Source: Phalacrocorax aristotelis (taxonomy: Eukaryota; Chordata; Aves; Suliformes; Phalacrocoracidae). From it: DNA of 64,000 nucleotides. The stretch is taken from assembly GCF_949628215.1 (NCBI RefSeq), contig NW_027441092.1:372001-436000 (forward strand). Reading direction: 5' to 3'. A model generated the notes under the pieces. It saw nothing but the letters and a program-made list of their open reading frames with translations, was not told the origin of the DNA and searched no databases. Position numbers and translations under genes: made by a program. Shown here one piece after another: positions 21,461 through 32,859 of this stretch (positions within the stretch are counted from its first letter, which is position 1; the number at the start of each line of letters is the position of its first letter).

Positions 21461-24400
21461 GTACGGGCGTTGCCAAAACAGTCTACGCATATTAACATTA
21501 ACCATATACTCTTATTGCTATTCTTTCCTCCGCTCTACCATTGCTACACCCCCAGGCGGAGCAGCTCTGACACAGGCATCGACGTGCACGGACCGACACC
21601 GCTCACAAATACTACAAGCGACGCGATCGAGGCACCTAAGAAAACTCTCACCGAGACGACGGACTTCCGGCCCAGAGATGCCACCGGGCGAGAAGATCTA
21701 TACGGCAGCGAGGAAGAAGCTATAGCATCCGCAGAGAAGTCACCTACCATCATCACCTGCAATAAAACCATATACCCACAACTAGGACGACGTACGAGCG
21801 ACAAGCCACTCTTAAAGACCTCAGAACGTACAGGTGCAGGGAACAGGTCCCAGAAAAGGGCTCTGCGTATTCAGACTGCTCCTCAGCAGCAGTATCGAGG
21901 CCGCCTTAATCACCGCTGCAAAAAGATGACCTTCTATAAAGGTCTAATATTTCAGACACAAGACAAATCTATGCAGTAGACTTAAAATGCGAGAAAGGAA
22001 GCTCTCGGTTACCATTATGCCGATGAGCCAGGGCTTGCAAAACCCTCAATATTGCTACCTAGGTGCCTGCTCAGCACGGAGAACAACAGACACATCGAGA
22101 CCCGAGTACAGTAAGGAACAAAGACAGACTACAAAATCCACACAACAGCACAAGCACAGGCAGGAACTCCCCTGCCTGGCAGATGCTTCTGTTTTGCAGA
22201 AAGGACACCACAACCTCTCTCGGCCCAAACGTGTCCGGTCTCTGAACGGTACCCTCCGCTGATTTTACAACCCCTGCCCGCCCCACCTGCGCTTCCCCCA
22301 ACCGACCGGCCACCCGCACAAAGACCGCATCGGCCCCTCAGCTTCCCTTCCAAATCTGGGGGCTCAAAAGCCATCCTTTAAAAAGGCCACACAGGCTACG
22401 TAGGATGGGGCTGCGGTCACACGGATACTCTTCATCTCCAAACGTGCGGTGCCATCACTCAGCATCGCACCACTCAACGCCGGCCACTTCCGCAACAACA
22501 GCCTCCTCGGAAGCGCCGTGAACTTCCGCTCCCCCACGCTCTAATGAGGCTGGATGTCGTGGCCGCCGCCACCTACGGTGCCTAGAGAACCAGAGAGACA
22601 AGGCGACCCCTGCGCCTGGAAGCGGCCGCCCGCTCACAAACAATTCCACACCTCAAAAATAACAGCTGCTACGGCTCCCTGTTCATCGCTCACCTTGCCC
22701 AACGAGCTCGGGGCAGACATCCCGCTTTGCATATAGTTTTGTGAGTCCCTTCATTAACTAGTCACATAGGTGCTCGCACTGCACGACCCCTCCGTTGTCA
22801 CGTGCTGACCTACCTTCTCACGATGCTCTGTTCGCCCCCTCCCTTCCGTGTCCGGCTCCCTACCGCGCATCTGCACCAACAGCCACATTCCAGACTCATC
22901 CTTTCCCCTACCGTGCCAACACGGCTCCGCTCACCTCCCAATCCGTGCCTCCCGGGTCAGTGGCCACGTCAGGTGCCTGCTCGCATTCTCGGTCCGTCCC
23001 CGATGGCTGGGGAACCGTCACCTTCAATGCCGGGCCCACTTCTGGGGAAATACGGAGAGGCACACAGATGTTGGACACTGCTTTCCAAAATCAAGAGCTC
23101 ACCACGCAAAACAAACTAACAAATCCTTTTGACCGACTTGTTCGGCAACACAGAGACCCCAAAGGCAGAAATCCCAGACGAGTGACCTCACAGCCCGCCC
23201 CGTCACAGCACACGACGCCATCTGCTCGCCTTTGCCGTCACGCCTCGCTCGACTGTCCTGCTTAACCCTCGACCTGTTACTTAAACTGCAAGAAAAAGTC
23301 AAACCACGCAACACACAAAAATCACAGTTCGTGTCAGATGACTCAAGCGCAGGCGGACACTGATAGGCCAAACACCAAAAGCAGTATGGGAAGCAAACAG
23401 GCGTGGCTGGTGTAGCGACACACTCTCCTTTTGTAGGTAACTCACTCCTGAGCGACTCCATGAACAGCCGCGTGGAGAACCTCTCGGCAGACAGCACGCT
23501 CGAGTGGCCGCGCTGACACAACTTGCACAACGCACAGGCAAAACTGGTGGAAAAAATATAAGGTTCTACCTTCAGTCAAGTCAAAATTCCTGGAAAACAA
23601 GACAAAACAAACAAAAAACCTACCACACACAAAAAAACCCAACAAACCACAAACAAAAAAACCCAGACAAAACCATAACACCCCCACAAAACCAAATAAT
23701 CCAAAACACACTATTAGACCATCTTGCTACCCCTGAACACCCAACAAAAACTTACTGACCCAAGGGAAAACAAAAGCTCGTACAAGTGTACTTCCTAATA
23801 TATATCTGCTGCTCAACTTTGACTGCTCCTTAATCTCTTACCTCAACCAGAAACCTCCCCATCTCTGAATGTCAAAACACACCTACCCAAAGAGCTTAGA
23901 CAGCTCAAAACCTGCAACCAACTCAAGGAACAGTACCAGAGAAGCCCAGGAGCAGAATGAGCCTCCCGAAAAAAGGCTGGGGCTCATCTACCCCAGCGGA
24001 ATGGCAAAGCAGAACGAAATCTTTTAAGAACCCCTTCTCAAAAAATATCTCTGGTTATAAAGTAAATCATTTATTGTAAAGCCATCAACCATTCGGAGTC
24101 ACCTCAACGCTCTCTCTCGCTCAGTCCCTTAACAGAACTAGATCAGTCTCAAAGGACAAAAAACACGAAAAGAAACGTGGAAATACACAAGCGTATCGGG
24201 AACCGTATGAAGCAGCTAAATTAACACCTCAGTAGCTGGGGCAAAACTAAATTGTAAAGGACAACAAAAAAACACCCCAGGAGACACATGGATTAAAACA
24301 GATGAAGGCTCTCTCTTCTCGCAGAAGCTCAAGAAGAGACCTGAGCCAACGGTACACAGCTCTGGGGTATCGGATACCGAAAAGAAACATACTCGAGACA

Positions 24401-25700
24401 GAAAACAGACTGCTGCGGAGCACAAAGGTGGCTTTGGCAAAGGTTCTGCCGGGACAAGAGTCACAGTTACAGGGAACGGACAGCGGCCGGCAGGGGAAAC
24501 GCCGTCGGCGTGGAGGGGCCAGCGGGGGAAATGCCGCCCTCAGCTAACGCTGCGCTATCAAGCCTTAAGCGAAAACTGCAGAGTAGTTACAGGAGACGGG
24601 CATAAGATGGATGCTGAATATCACTTGATGGTCACAAAATCTCATGGGGATGGGCACCACGTAGCCTCACGGACACCCCTTAGACCCAAACGCTTAACGA
24701 AAGACGCTTCTTGCCAAAACACAAGCTCGACGAGGAAAAGCCAAAGCTGATGCGGGGGCAACTACTAAAATCTCAGTACGTGAGCAGGCATTACTTAAGA
24801 TGGTGCGGTGGTTCTGCTGGGTCCGTCCAACCTGAGCAACGGGTTCTAACGCCTGTCCAGCAGCGTCCATGATCTCTCTCACGGCCTCCCACATCAGAAA
24901 CCTCCCCTGCCCAGGACCGCGTTTTGCATGTTCCACCCCTCCCCATCCCCGCAATGAAAATCAAACACAACAAATAAGCAGTCTACTTCATCTTCTTGGC
25001 CTCCAAAAGAAGCTTCCTTCCTCTGCTGAGCGTCGACACCAACATCCTCGTGCCGTTCCTCAAAAGCAAGCTGGTCCTCGGGTGCCCGTACTGCCAAAAG
25101 AAGACAAAACGATTATGCTCTTATAACGAGCTCCATCATCCTCTCCTCCTTCAGGAAATCGAGTCCCGATTGCTACATACCAGAAGTTTGTGCAGTAGAT
25201 GGCCGAGGCCAGCCCCGTAAATGAAGCACTCTGTGACCCTGCTTTCTCTTTTGGCCACAGCACCCGCCACTGGGGAGCCCCAAACCCCTTCGTGACTCCC
25301 TACGAAAACCAGATACAACTAGTTCAAAACATCTGGCAGGTGAGAGATGACCGACAAACACGTACAGCCCACCTTACCCTCAAACCAGCCAGAGAGCTGA
25401 CTTCCTCCCCCACTGAACTCTCATCTTCGACAAATTCACCAAACAGAACAATGTTTACACTGAACAGAACAAAACCCTTACCCTCTGACACTCTGAAACG
25501 GGTTTGTGCACCCACAAAATATATATATTCATGCTACCGACCCACGTACCACACTTCCTCAGGGTCAGCCCCACAAAGACAGGAGAACGCCCAATGCTCT
25601 CTCCATGGATACCCCGATGCTCCGCTCCCTTCTTTGCTGCTCCTGTCACGGGAAAACGCTGGGAATAAAAAAAGGTTCAGAGAAGCAAAACAATAAACAA
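21460..25700. other. no gene recognised; weak R-like trace and minus-strand splice-like sites
   Basis: Contains a weak R-like trace near 22650-22900. Minus-strand donor-like sites lie near 22690, 22811, 22932, 23841 and 25377. An A/C-rich low-complexity stretch runs 23590-23760. An AATAAA on the minus strand is at 24070-24075. A possible terminal exon on the minus strand (acceptor TTCTTTTGGCAG before about 25097, open to a TAG near 24990) has no recognisable homology. Confidence 0.4.
23515..23525. other. site of ~558-bp deletion relative to copy 2
   Basis: Copy 1 reads straight from 'cgctgacaca' into 'acttgcacaa', whereas copy 2 has about 558 bp between these points. A short ACA/CA microhomology sits at the joint, and the extra DNA in copy 2 shows no transposon ends or target-site duplication. 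A microhomology-mediated deletion in copy 1 is the simplest reading. Confidence 0.7.
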
Positions 25701-25748
25701 TAGGGAGAGGGACCAGCGCAAAGGAATAGAGAGAGGAAGAGACGAACA

Positions 25749-25926
25749 GGAAGGACAGACAACCCCATCCTGAGCACAGCCTCTGGGAGAGGGAAAGAGG
25801 AAACAGCAACCGTTATTACCGCAGATCAACCCTGACCAAAGCCTCCTTCCACAGGGGCTTCTGGACACACCGCTCCTTCCCCGCGCTACTGCTACGGGCC
25901 CCTGCGCCGAGGGGGAATCCAGTGCA
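25749..25926. repeat. local duplication block, member 1
   Basis: Matches 26712-26890 closely: shared 'ggaaggacagacaacc', 'tctgggagagggaaag' and a tail through 'ccgcgctactgctacggg' and 'gagggggaatccagtgc'. The copies differ at many positions, so this is older than the macrosatellite duplication. Confidence 0.85.
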
Positions 25927-25929
25927 GGC

Positions 25930-26365
25930 AGAGAGAGGCAGAGAAAAGTAGCCACAGGCTACAGGACAGAGAGAGGGAGGACTGAAAAGACAGGGAGGCA
26001 GGGAGCCACTCAGAGCGAGATGGAGAAAGAAGGTGCGGGGGGGTGCAAAAAAAAAAAAAAAAAAAAAACAAACAAAAAAAAATTTTGCAGCAGGTAAGGA
26101 AAGAGACGGGGCCGGGGGAGAGACAGGGAGGGCCCAGGACGCACAAGAGAGGCAACGGGGCCCCAGTGGCCCAGGACTCACCGCGACTCTCGCTCTCAGC
26201 GCTGCTGGCACAATTTAGCCGTTCACATGCTTCTTTCCCCTCCTCTCCTCCCTGCCTCTTCTGCAGCTCCAGACTCTAGGCCGACCTCCACCTAAAGAGG
26301 ATACGTGGGTGTCTTACCGCTCTTACGAGATGAGGCTTCCTCGGCACGTAGCCTAGCTCGCTCGT
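25930..26365. repeat. segment P1a (paralogous to 36140-36563)
   Basis: Starts in the purine-rich repeat text, crosses an A-run (26047-26068) and continues through 'ttttgcagcaggtaagga', 'ctgctggcacaatttagcc' and 'cacgtagcctagctcgctc'. It is highly similar to 36140-36563 on the far side of the retroviral insertion. Homology resumes at 26945-27140 against 36565-36725. The 580 bp between (26366-26945) exist only here. Confidence 0.88.
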
Positions 26366-26711
26366 GCACTACACGCCCGTACCCAACTCCGGGTTACGCG
26401 TACGGACCCTGCGGTGCACGTTGGTGGCCTGGCCCGCTGCGGACTATGAAGGGGGATCCTTCCTCCCTCACCTGCAGGGACAGGCTCTCTCTTGCCTGCA
26501 GCAGGAAGGCAGCTGGCAGCCAGAGCGCCTTCAGTTTCTTCTGCTTTACCTTTCGTTGGCGTCTCCAGCTTCAGCCGAGGCAGCTCCTCTCCACAGCCGG
26601 GAAGGGCTCTGTGTGTCCCTTTTCGCCCCGGCGCCGCGAGGATGGCAAAGCCGGGCAGAGAGAAGCCACGCAAGCCTGAGACGGCCGCAGTCGACGGCGT
26701 CCCCGGGGGAA

Positions 26712-26890
26712 GGACAGACAACCACGTCCTCAGCACGGTCTCTGGGAGAGGGAAAGAAGAAACAGCGACCGTCATTACCGTCGATCGACCCTGACCAAAG
26801 CCCCTCCTTGCGCAGGGGCTTCTGGACACAGCGCCCCTTCCCCGCGCTACTGCTACGGGCCCCTGCGCCGAGGGGGAATCCAGTGCGCTT
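26712..26890. repeat. local duplication block, member 2
   Basis: Paralogue of 25749-25926. It lies inside the 580-bp segment that is absent from the P1b paralogue. Confidence 0.85.
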
Positions 26891-27099
26891 GAGGGCCGGC
26901 TCGCTGCCTTCACGACAGGGCCTGGGGGCGGCCAAGGGCTACGCAGCACGCTTCAGGGGAGGTGCCGGGGCTGGGGGCAGGCGCACGGGGCAAGGGGGGG
27001 GCAAGGGGAGGCTGAGCGGGAGGCTGAGTGGGAGCTCCGGCGAGCCGGGGAGGCGGCCATCATCTGCGCCCTGGGCAGGGGGAAAAGGTCCTCCTCCTT

Positions 27100-28200
27100 T
27101 CCCTCTTCCCTTCTGTCAGCTCCCGGGGAACTCACCGCTTCTCGGGGAGCGGCCGCACCCGCAAGCCCCCAGAAATCAACATGAATCCAACCCCAAAAAT
27201 ACACCGCGCCTACCGTACGCGGCACGGCCGCCCGGCACCCGAGCGCCGGAAGACCGCGCCTCCCGCCACGCCCCGGCGAACCACGTGACAGGGCCGGCAG
27301 CCACTGCGCCAGGACTACACCTCCCGGCATGCTCTGCGCCACAACACGGCCGCCCGGCAGCCGCGCGCCGCAAGGACTACACCTCCCGGCACGCTCTGCG
27401 CCACAACACGGCCGCCCGGCAGCCGCGCGCCGCAAGGACTACACCTCCCGGCACGCTCTGCGCCACAACACGGCCGCCCGGCAGCCGCGCGCCGCAAGGA
27501 CTACACCTCCCGGCACGCTCTGCGGCACAACATGGCCGCACGGCCAGCCTCCAGGCGCACCACCACAGCTCCCGGCACGCCGCCAGCCCGCCCTCCCCGC
27601 TCTCGGACCCTGCGGGCCACCGTCCCTCCCGCCGATGCACCCGGAAGCCCCACCGAGCCCCTCAGCACAGCCTCGCTCTCCCCACCGCCCGCTCCGACCC
27701 AGCGCTGCCCCGCCGCAGCCCTCCTCGGGGCTTGACCCGGGACGCAGCGCTCCACCACCCAGCCCCCGCTCACCTCCTCCCTCGCTACAGTCGCAGCCCA
27801 CTGACGCTCGGCCACAGCTCCGCTCCGCCCTCGGCTCACACTGGCCCCCCGGAGCCGGGCACCACCCCTTTTCCAGGGAGGAGCCGGCACCATCAGCCCC
27901 ACCGCCTGCACCTGGGGCTCCTCCATCCAGACCCCGCCATCAGCTGAGGCACAGCAGCAACGGGGGGCCCCCTCCCCTCACCCCCACAGTGCACCACCTC
28001 CTCCCCTGGGCTCCATCACAGCCCCTTGCCCCACGCAAAGGCAGCGCAAACGCAGCCCTGAGGGCAAACGAGAGGGCAGGTGTTTGTGCAGGCGCGCACG
28101 TAACAAGTCCCAGGAGCCATTCGTGGGTCAGGGTCCCCAACGCTCCCCCTGCCCCAAGGCCACCTCGGCCGCCGTTGCCGCAGCCGCACGGAGCTGGTGT
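27100..28200 (-). promoter_or_regulatory. CpG-rich island 4 with ZNF143-type array, candidate promoter
   Basis: CpG-dense DNA with an E-box CACGTG at about 27282, an array of ZNF143-type sites, and minus-strand donors near 27134 and 27772. A further strong minus-strand donor (CCTGCAG then GTGAGG) lies at 26471. A bidirectional or minus-strand promoter is plausible. The 527-codon plus-strand frame through it (26364-27947) crosses the tandem repeat and has the composition of CpG-island DNA, so I do not call it a gene. Confidence 0.5.
27220..27590. repeat. 61-bp tandem array of ZNF143-type motifs
   Basis: Four clean 61-62-bp units begin their motif at 27314, 27376, 27437 and 27498, with degenerate flanking units near 27250 and 27565. 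The motif ACTACACCTCCCGGCATGC followed by TCTGCG fits the ZNF143/Staf (SBS) consensus at its constrained positions. Three of the four have CACGC instead of CATGC. Unit remainders contain GCCGCCCGGCAGCCGCGCGC. Copy 2 is cut before this point. Confidence 0.85.
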
Positions 28201-28850
28201 TGGCTGCGATAGTGCTCATTTTCTCCACAGTAGCTAGGAAGGGATACGTTTTGGATTTATGCTCAAAACACCGTTAATAATGTAGAGATGTTTTGGTTCT
28301 TGCTGAGCACTGCTTCCACAGTCAGGGCCTCTTCTGGTTCTCTCAGTGCCCCACCAGCAAGTAGGCTGGGAGAGGACACAGCTGGGAAAGCTTTCCCAGC
28401 TAACTGACCAAAGGGATATTCCATACCATTTGACATCACACTCAGCACACGCAGCTGGGGGAAGAAGGGGGAGTCCTTGGGGGCTACGGCATTTCTCTTC
28501 CTAAGTAACCGTTACACATGACAGAGCCCTGCTTTCCCAGAGGTGGCTCAACACCTGCCCGCCGAAAAGGAGGAGTGAATTAATTCCTTGCTTTGCTTCC
28601 ACGCACAGCTTTTGCTTTACCTATTAAACAGCCTTGATCTCAACCCATGATTTTTCTCACTCTTACCCTTCCAGCTCTCTCCCCCAGCCCACTGAGGGTG
28701 GAGCGAGCAAGCAGCTCCCTGGTGCAGAGTTGCCAGCTGGGGCTAAGCCACGGCACGCGCTTGTCCCGGTTTGGCAGGGAACGGACCGTCCGTCGCCTGG
28801 CTCCTGGGGCGACGGGCTGCTGGGCAGAGGGGGAGGCCACCAAAGGTGAG
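28200..28850. other. no gene recognised
   Basis: Transition from CpG island to purine-rich array. Nothing identifiable beyond short open frames. Confidence 0.5.
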
Positions 28851-30464
28851 GAGCAGGGCACGGGACAGTAGGAAGAGAGAAGAGAAGAGCGGCATCCGGC
28901 TGGACGGGCGGGGGGGACGTGTGTGCGTGTAGTGAGAAGGCACGAGGCAGGGAACAGGATGGCCAGAGAAGGACAGGGAGCCTGACGGAGGTGGAGATAA
29001 AAGCAGCAGAGAGAGGGGAAGAGAGGCAGCAGAAAGAGGGAAGAGCAGGACACAGACCAACAAAGAAGGAAGAGGAGCAGGCTGGAGACGCACAAAGAAC
29101 CTGGGGCAGGCAGCACGACAGCGAGGGAGGAAAGAAGAATAGGGGCAGGAAGCTGGACCGAGCGCGATGGAGAAAGACAAGATAAGCGACAAGAACAGGG
29201 CAGAAAGGGAAGAATGAAGCCACGGGGACAGGGAGCCGAGACAGCCAACGACGGAGGGAAGGGGCCGGGGAGGGAACACCACAAAACAAACCACGGGGCT
29301 ACGTGGTACAGAGCATGAGAAGGCAGAGAATTAACAATTAGGGACAGGGAGCCAGAAAAACAACAACAAAACAACACCCAAAACAAAGGGAGATGGGGAG
29401 CAAAAGGAATCGCAATGCGTACAGAAAGAAGAGAGAAACAATTCTAAAAGAGGGTCACGGGGAAGCCAGAGACAGCAAGATGGAGAAAGGACAAAAGCTA
29501 CAGGCTACAGGGCAGAGAGGGAAGAATTAATGGATAGACACAGAGAGCTGGGCAGAAAGAGGTGGAGAAAGGCTGACGATCACACGGCCAACAGGGAAGA
29601 GAGAAGAGAGGGAGGAATTTTAAAAACAGGGGCAAGAAGCCAGAGAGAGGGAGGGAGAGGCAACACTAAAATGGGGACAAGCCACAGGGCGGCGAGGAGG
29701 GAACCGATGAATAAGAACAGCAGACCAAAGAGAACACAACGTAGAATGGAAAAAAGGAACAGCGGCCCAACAGGGAAGGAGGAATTAAAGATCAGGCACT
29801 GGGAGGCAGACAGAGACAAACGAAGAAACAAGTGGAAAAAAAAAACAAAACCAAAAACACAACAACAGCAATGGGCTACAAAGACAGAGAGAGAGGGAAG
29901 AAAGAAAACATAGCAGCAAGGAGCTGGACAGAGAGAGATGAGGACAAACAAATAGCACGGGTCTACGTGACAGAGAACGTGGAATTAGAACACAGACAGA
30001 GGGAGCCGGACAGAGAGAGAGGCCGAGAGAAAAATCTAGACGGGCTACAGCGGGCAGAGGCAGGGATTAAAACCTAGGGACAGGGAGCTGGACAGAGAGA
30101 GACGGAGATCACAGGGAACAGCGGCGGGTGCAGGAAGAACAGGAATTCATGAACAGGGAAAGGGAGCTGGACAGAGAAGAACTCAGAAAGGCAAGAACAG
30201 TAGCAGGGTACAGAGCAGACGAATTAAAAAGCGCGGCGGGAGCATTGAGGCAGACAGAGAGATTAAGAAAAAAGCCACGGGCTACGTGGCAAAGCAGGAG
30301 GAATTCAGAAACGGGGATGGCAACCAAGGGAGAGTGAGCTGCTGAAGGATAACGGGCATTCAAAGTGAGGGACGGGGAGCTGGGAAAAGCGAGGCAGAGA
30401 AAAACAGAATCACAGAGAGAATCACACAAAGCCAAAAAAGAAGAAACTGAACAACAGGAAAAGG
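28850..30464. repeat. purine-rich degenerate array, 5' part
   Basis: Plus strand is overwhelmingly A and G. Anchors of the form 'gaggaattaaaaacaggga' followed by 'cagggagctggacagagaga' recur near 29325, 29522, 29613, 29783, 29975, 30065, 30143, 30217 and 30300, about 75-100 bp apart. It is interrupted by the retroviral insertion and continues at 36045. Related text also begins segment P1a near 25930. Confidence 0.75.
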
Positions 30465-30991
30465 TGTAACCAAAGCGATGAAATCAACCAACCAGAGACG
30501 GTGTTCCATTACGGGAACGTGGAGCGTACGAATCGGCGTGTCTGTCGATCTGCATTTTAGTCCCTAGGCGATCGTTAATGTCAACAGAACAACAGACAAC
30601 GTGCTTCTGTCAGAAAAGGATGACAAAACGCGGTTTCGTGGAGCGGACTGAGAGAACTAGCCAAGACCGCCATGATTAAGAGCCAAGAAGGCAAAAGGCA
30701 ATTCTGGCAGGGGGAGATCGCGACCACCGACTCACGGACCACCACCGAGCCTGCGCAGCGATTTACATACGGAACGAGCAAGTTTGTACCGATCAGTAGA
30801 CAGGGCAATAATGACTATGTATGAATACCTAAAATTTTGATCTACAAATTGTACGGGAAAGGTGCGTGAGGTACGCACGCCAGGAGGAGCGATCCCCGTG
30901 CGTCTGGCGCTGTGAATAAAGAATGCCTGCTCTTTAATACTAGATTTGTGTTGAATAGATATTTCTGATTTTACCGCGTTTTTCGGTAACA
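30465..30991 (+). repeat. 5' LTR
   Basis: 527 bp, TGTAACC to GGTAACA, with AATAAA at 30915-30920. It retains a 22-bp stretch near 30660, bounded by 8-bp direct repeats (agccaaga), that is missing in the 3' LTR. It lacks about 50 bp that the 3' LTR has before 'ccgagcctgcgc'. Confidence 0.95.
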
Positions 30992-30995
30992 GTTT

Positions 30996-31013
30996 TGGCA
31001 CCCCAGATGGGAC
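30996..31013 (+). promoter_or_regulatory. primer binding site (probable)
   Basis: TGGCACCCCAGATGGGAC begins four bases after the 5' LTR, the usual place for a tRNA primer site. I cannot assign the tRNA with confidence; the site may be mutated. Confidence 0.6.
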
Positions 31014-31493
31014 CCTGCTTTTGAATCTCGACGGATCCGCGGGACCGTGGGACCTGCAGCCAGCCCCAAGGAATTCTCGGGGAGAGCTTCCGATCCCCAG
31101 GCCAGAGAATTCTGAGCAAGATCCCTTGGACTGAAGTAAACAAGGCATTCTTTTAAGAAGAAACTTAGGTAGAATAATACGTGGGGTTAGCTTCCCACAT
31201 AGGATAGGATAGCGGGTTTGAGTCCCACGGGCCTGCCCGTAAGGCGCGGCAAAAGCCACGCAGGGTCGGGGCCAAGAGGTACCTCGGTTGGTAAGTCTCT
31301 GCTAGGCGAAAGCCTGTGGAGCGGGACCCGAGGGTAGGGGGGTCTTCAACAGGGGGTTGAAGTCTCCAGGGATACCAAGCAGGGCGCTACAGATCCCAGT
31401 GGCGGATTTCCAGTGAGACCTCTAACGGGGGTTGGAGTCCCTCTGACTACTATTTGCGATAGCGCACAATCACAACTACTAGTTGACTGGGAG

Positions 31494-32340
31494 ATGGGAG
31501 CATTTCTGAGTAAGAAACCTATCCCACAGAGAACACCTTTGGGATGTATTTTGAAGCACTGGAAAGACATCGGGGGTGATGACCTACTAACTCGGAAACC
31601 ATTAATTGAATATTGCAATCATTGGTGGCCAACGTATCAATTGGAAGGTGGGCACAAATGGCCAGAACGTGAGACATTGCAATATCGTACCATCTTGCAA
31701 TTAATGTTGTTTTGTAAAAAGGGAAGGCAAATGGGAAGAAGTGGCATATGTTGATTTGCTCTTTACACTGTGGAATCATCCAGCGTGGCAGAAACAGCGT
31801 GAGATACGTCCACAGGATTCTACGGCAATGTTTTTGGAGAGAGGAAAATGTGGTGAGAACTTGAAGTGTTGCTCTACTTGTGATACTGGATACTTCACTT
31901 GATGGAACTGACAAGAAAATAGTATTGAATACAGCCAGAAGGCAGGTGCAGGGAGCACATGCTAACAGGAATTTACAGAGAACAATTAATAAGAATTTTC
32001 CATCTACAAATCCCGAGTGGGACCCGAATCAGCCAGGACCCAGGGGAATGTTGACTAGATGTCAGAGAGAGATTTTATTTGGAGTAAGACATGCAATGCC
32101 AAAAGCAATAAATGGGTCAAAATTTATGAAGCGAGACAAGAATTAAAGGAGTCCCCTTCAGCCTTTATGGAAAGACTGAAGTTGACTGCCAGAAAATATA
32201 CTCATTTGAACGCAGAAAAACCAGAAAAAGCAATTCAGTTGGTCTCTATATTCATAAGACAATCAGCCCCAGATAGTGGGGGGGGGGGGGGGGCGGGGGG
32301 GGAAGAAGAAACCTTCAGAAGCTAGAAGAACCCGAATCCA
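31494..32340 (+). pseudogene. gag remnant (matrix and capsid parts)
   Basis: The frame opens with ATG at 31494 (MGAFLSKK...), a matrix-like start with a myristoylation-type Gly at position 2 and a TPL motif. It ends at 31754. The sequence continues in another frame from about 31741 (VAYVDLLFTLWNHPAW) to about 31905. Capsid-like text follows in two further frames, including the major homology region style ESPSAFMERLKLTARKYT around 32151-32206. No CCHC zinc knuckle is seen; a G-run at 32278-32302 lies where the nucleocapsid region should begin. Non-functional. Confidence 0.8.
32278..32302 (+). repeat. poly-G tract inside the retroviral remnant
   Basis: Sixteen G, one C, then eight G between capsid and protease remnants. 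It may be slippage growth of a short G-run, or an assembly artefact. Confidence 0.8.
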
Positions 32341-32402
32341 GAGATCTGGGTAAAATGCTTGAAGTAGCTTGGCATGAAGGAGACCAGGGGAATCAACCCT
32401 AG

Positions 32403-32570
32403 CTGAACACCTGGTTACACTGAAGCTAGGGAATGAAGAAATAGAATTTTTGGTAGATACGGGAGCCACTTCTTTGGTATTGAATACACGTAAAGAGAAA
32501 TTTAATCATAAATCCGTAGGTGTTGTTAGTGCGACAGGGCAAAGAAAAATTAGCCCCTCTCAGAGCCATT
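32403..32570 (+). pseudogene. retroviral protease remnant
   Basis: A short open stretch reads toward FLVDTGATSLVLN, with the retropepsin active-site DTGA at about 32455-32466. The region downstream shifts frame and stops by about 32570, so the flap and C-terminal parts are lost or scrambled. Confidence 0.8.
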
Positions 32571-32859
32571 AAAGTTTAAATTGGAGAAGCAATGGGCAAC
32601 TCACCAATTTCTGTATATGCCTGAATGTCCACTGCCTCTGTTATGATGAGATCTATTAAGTAAATTAGATGCTCAAGTAACTTTTAAAGATGGAGAGATT
32701 AAATTACTAATACCAGAATCAAAAGCCACAGAGGCGAGAGCGTTTATGTTACAGGATTCCTCCAGGGAGGAACAGGTTCCCGAAGAAGTGGAAAACGTAG
32801 TAATTCTCCTTTGGTTTGAGCGAGCGGAGCTCCGGAGCGATCTAAGTGGGCAGAGCCGG

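Noticed and set aside
26364..27947. 527-codon plus-strand frame
   Set aside because: It crosses the 61-bp tandem array and CpG island. The repeats read as different peptides in successive units, and several overlapping frames on both strands are equally open.
31170..31250. tRNA-like B box (ggtttgagtcc) in the retroviral leader
   Set aside because: No matching A box or cloverleaf stems at the right distance.
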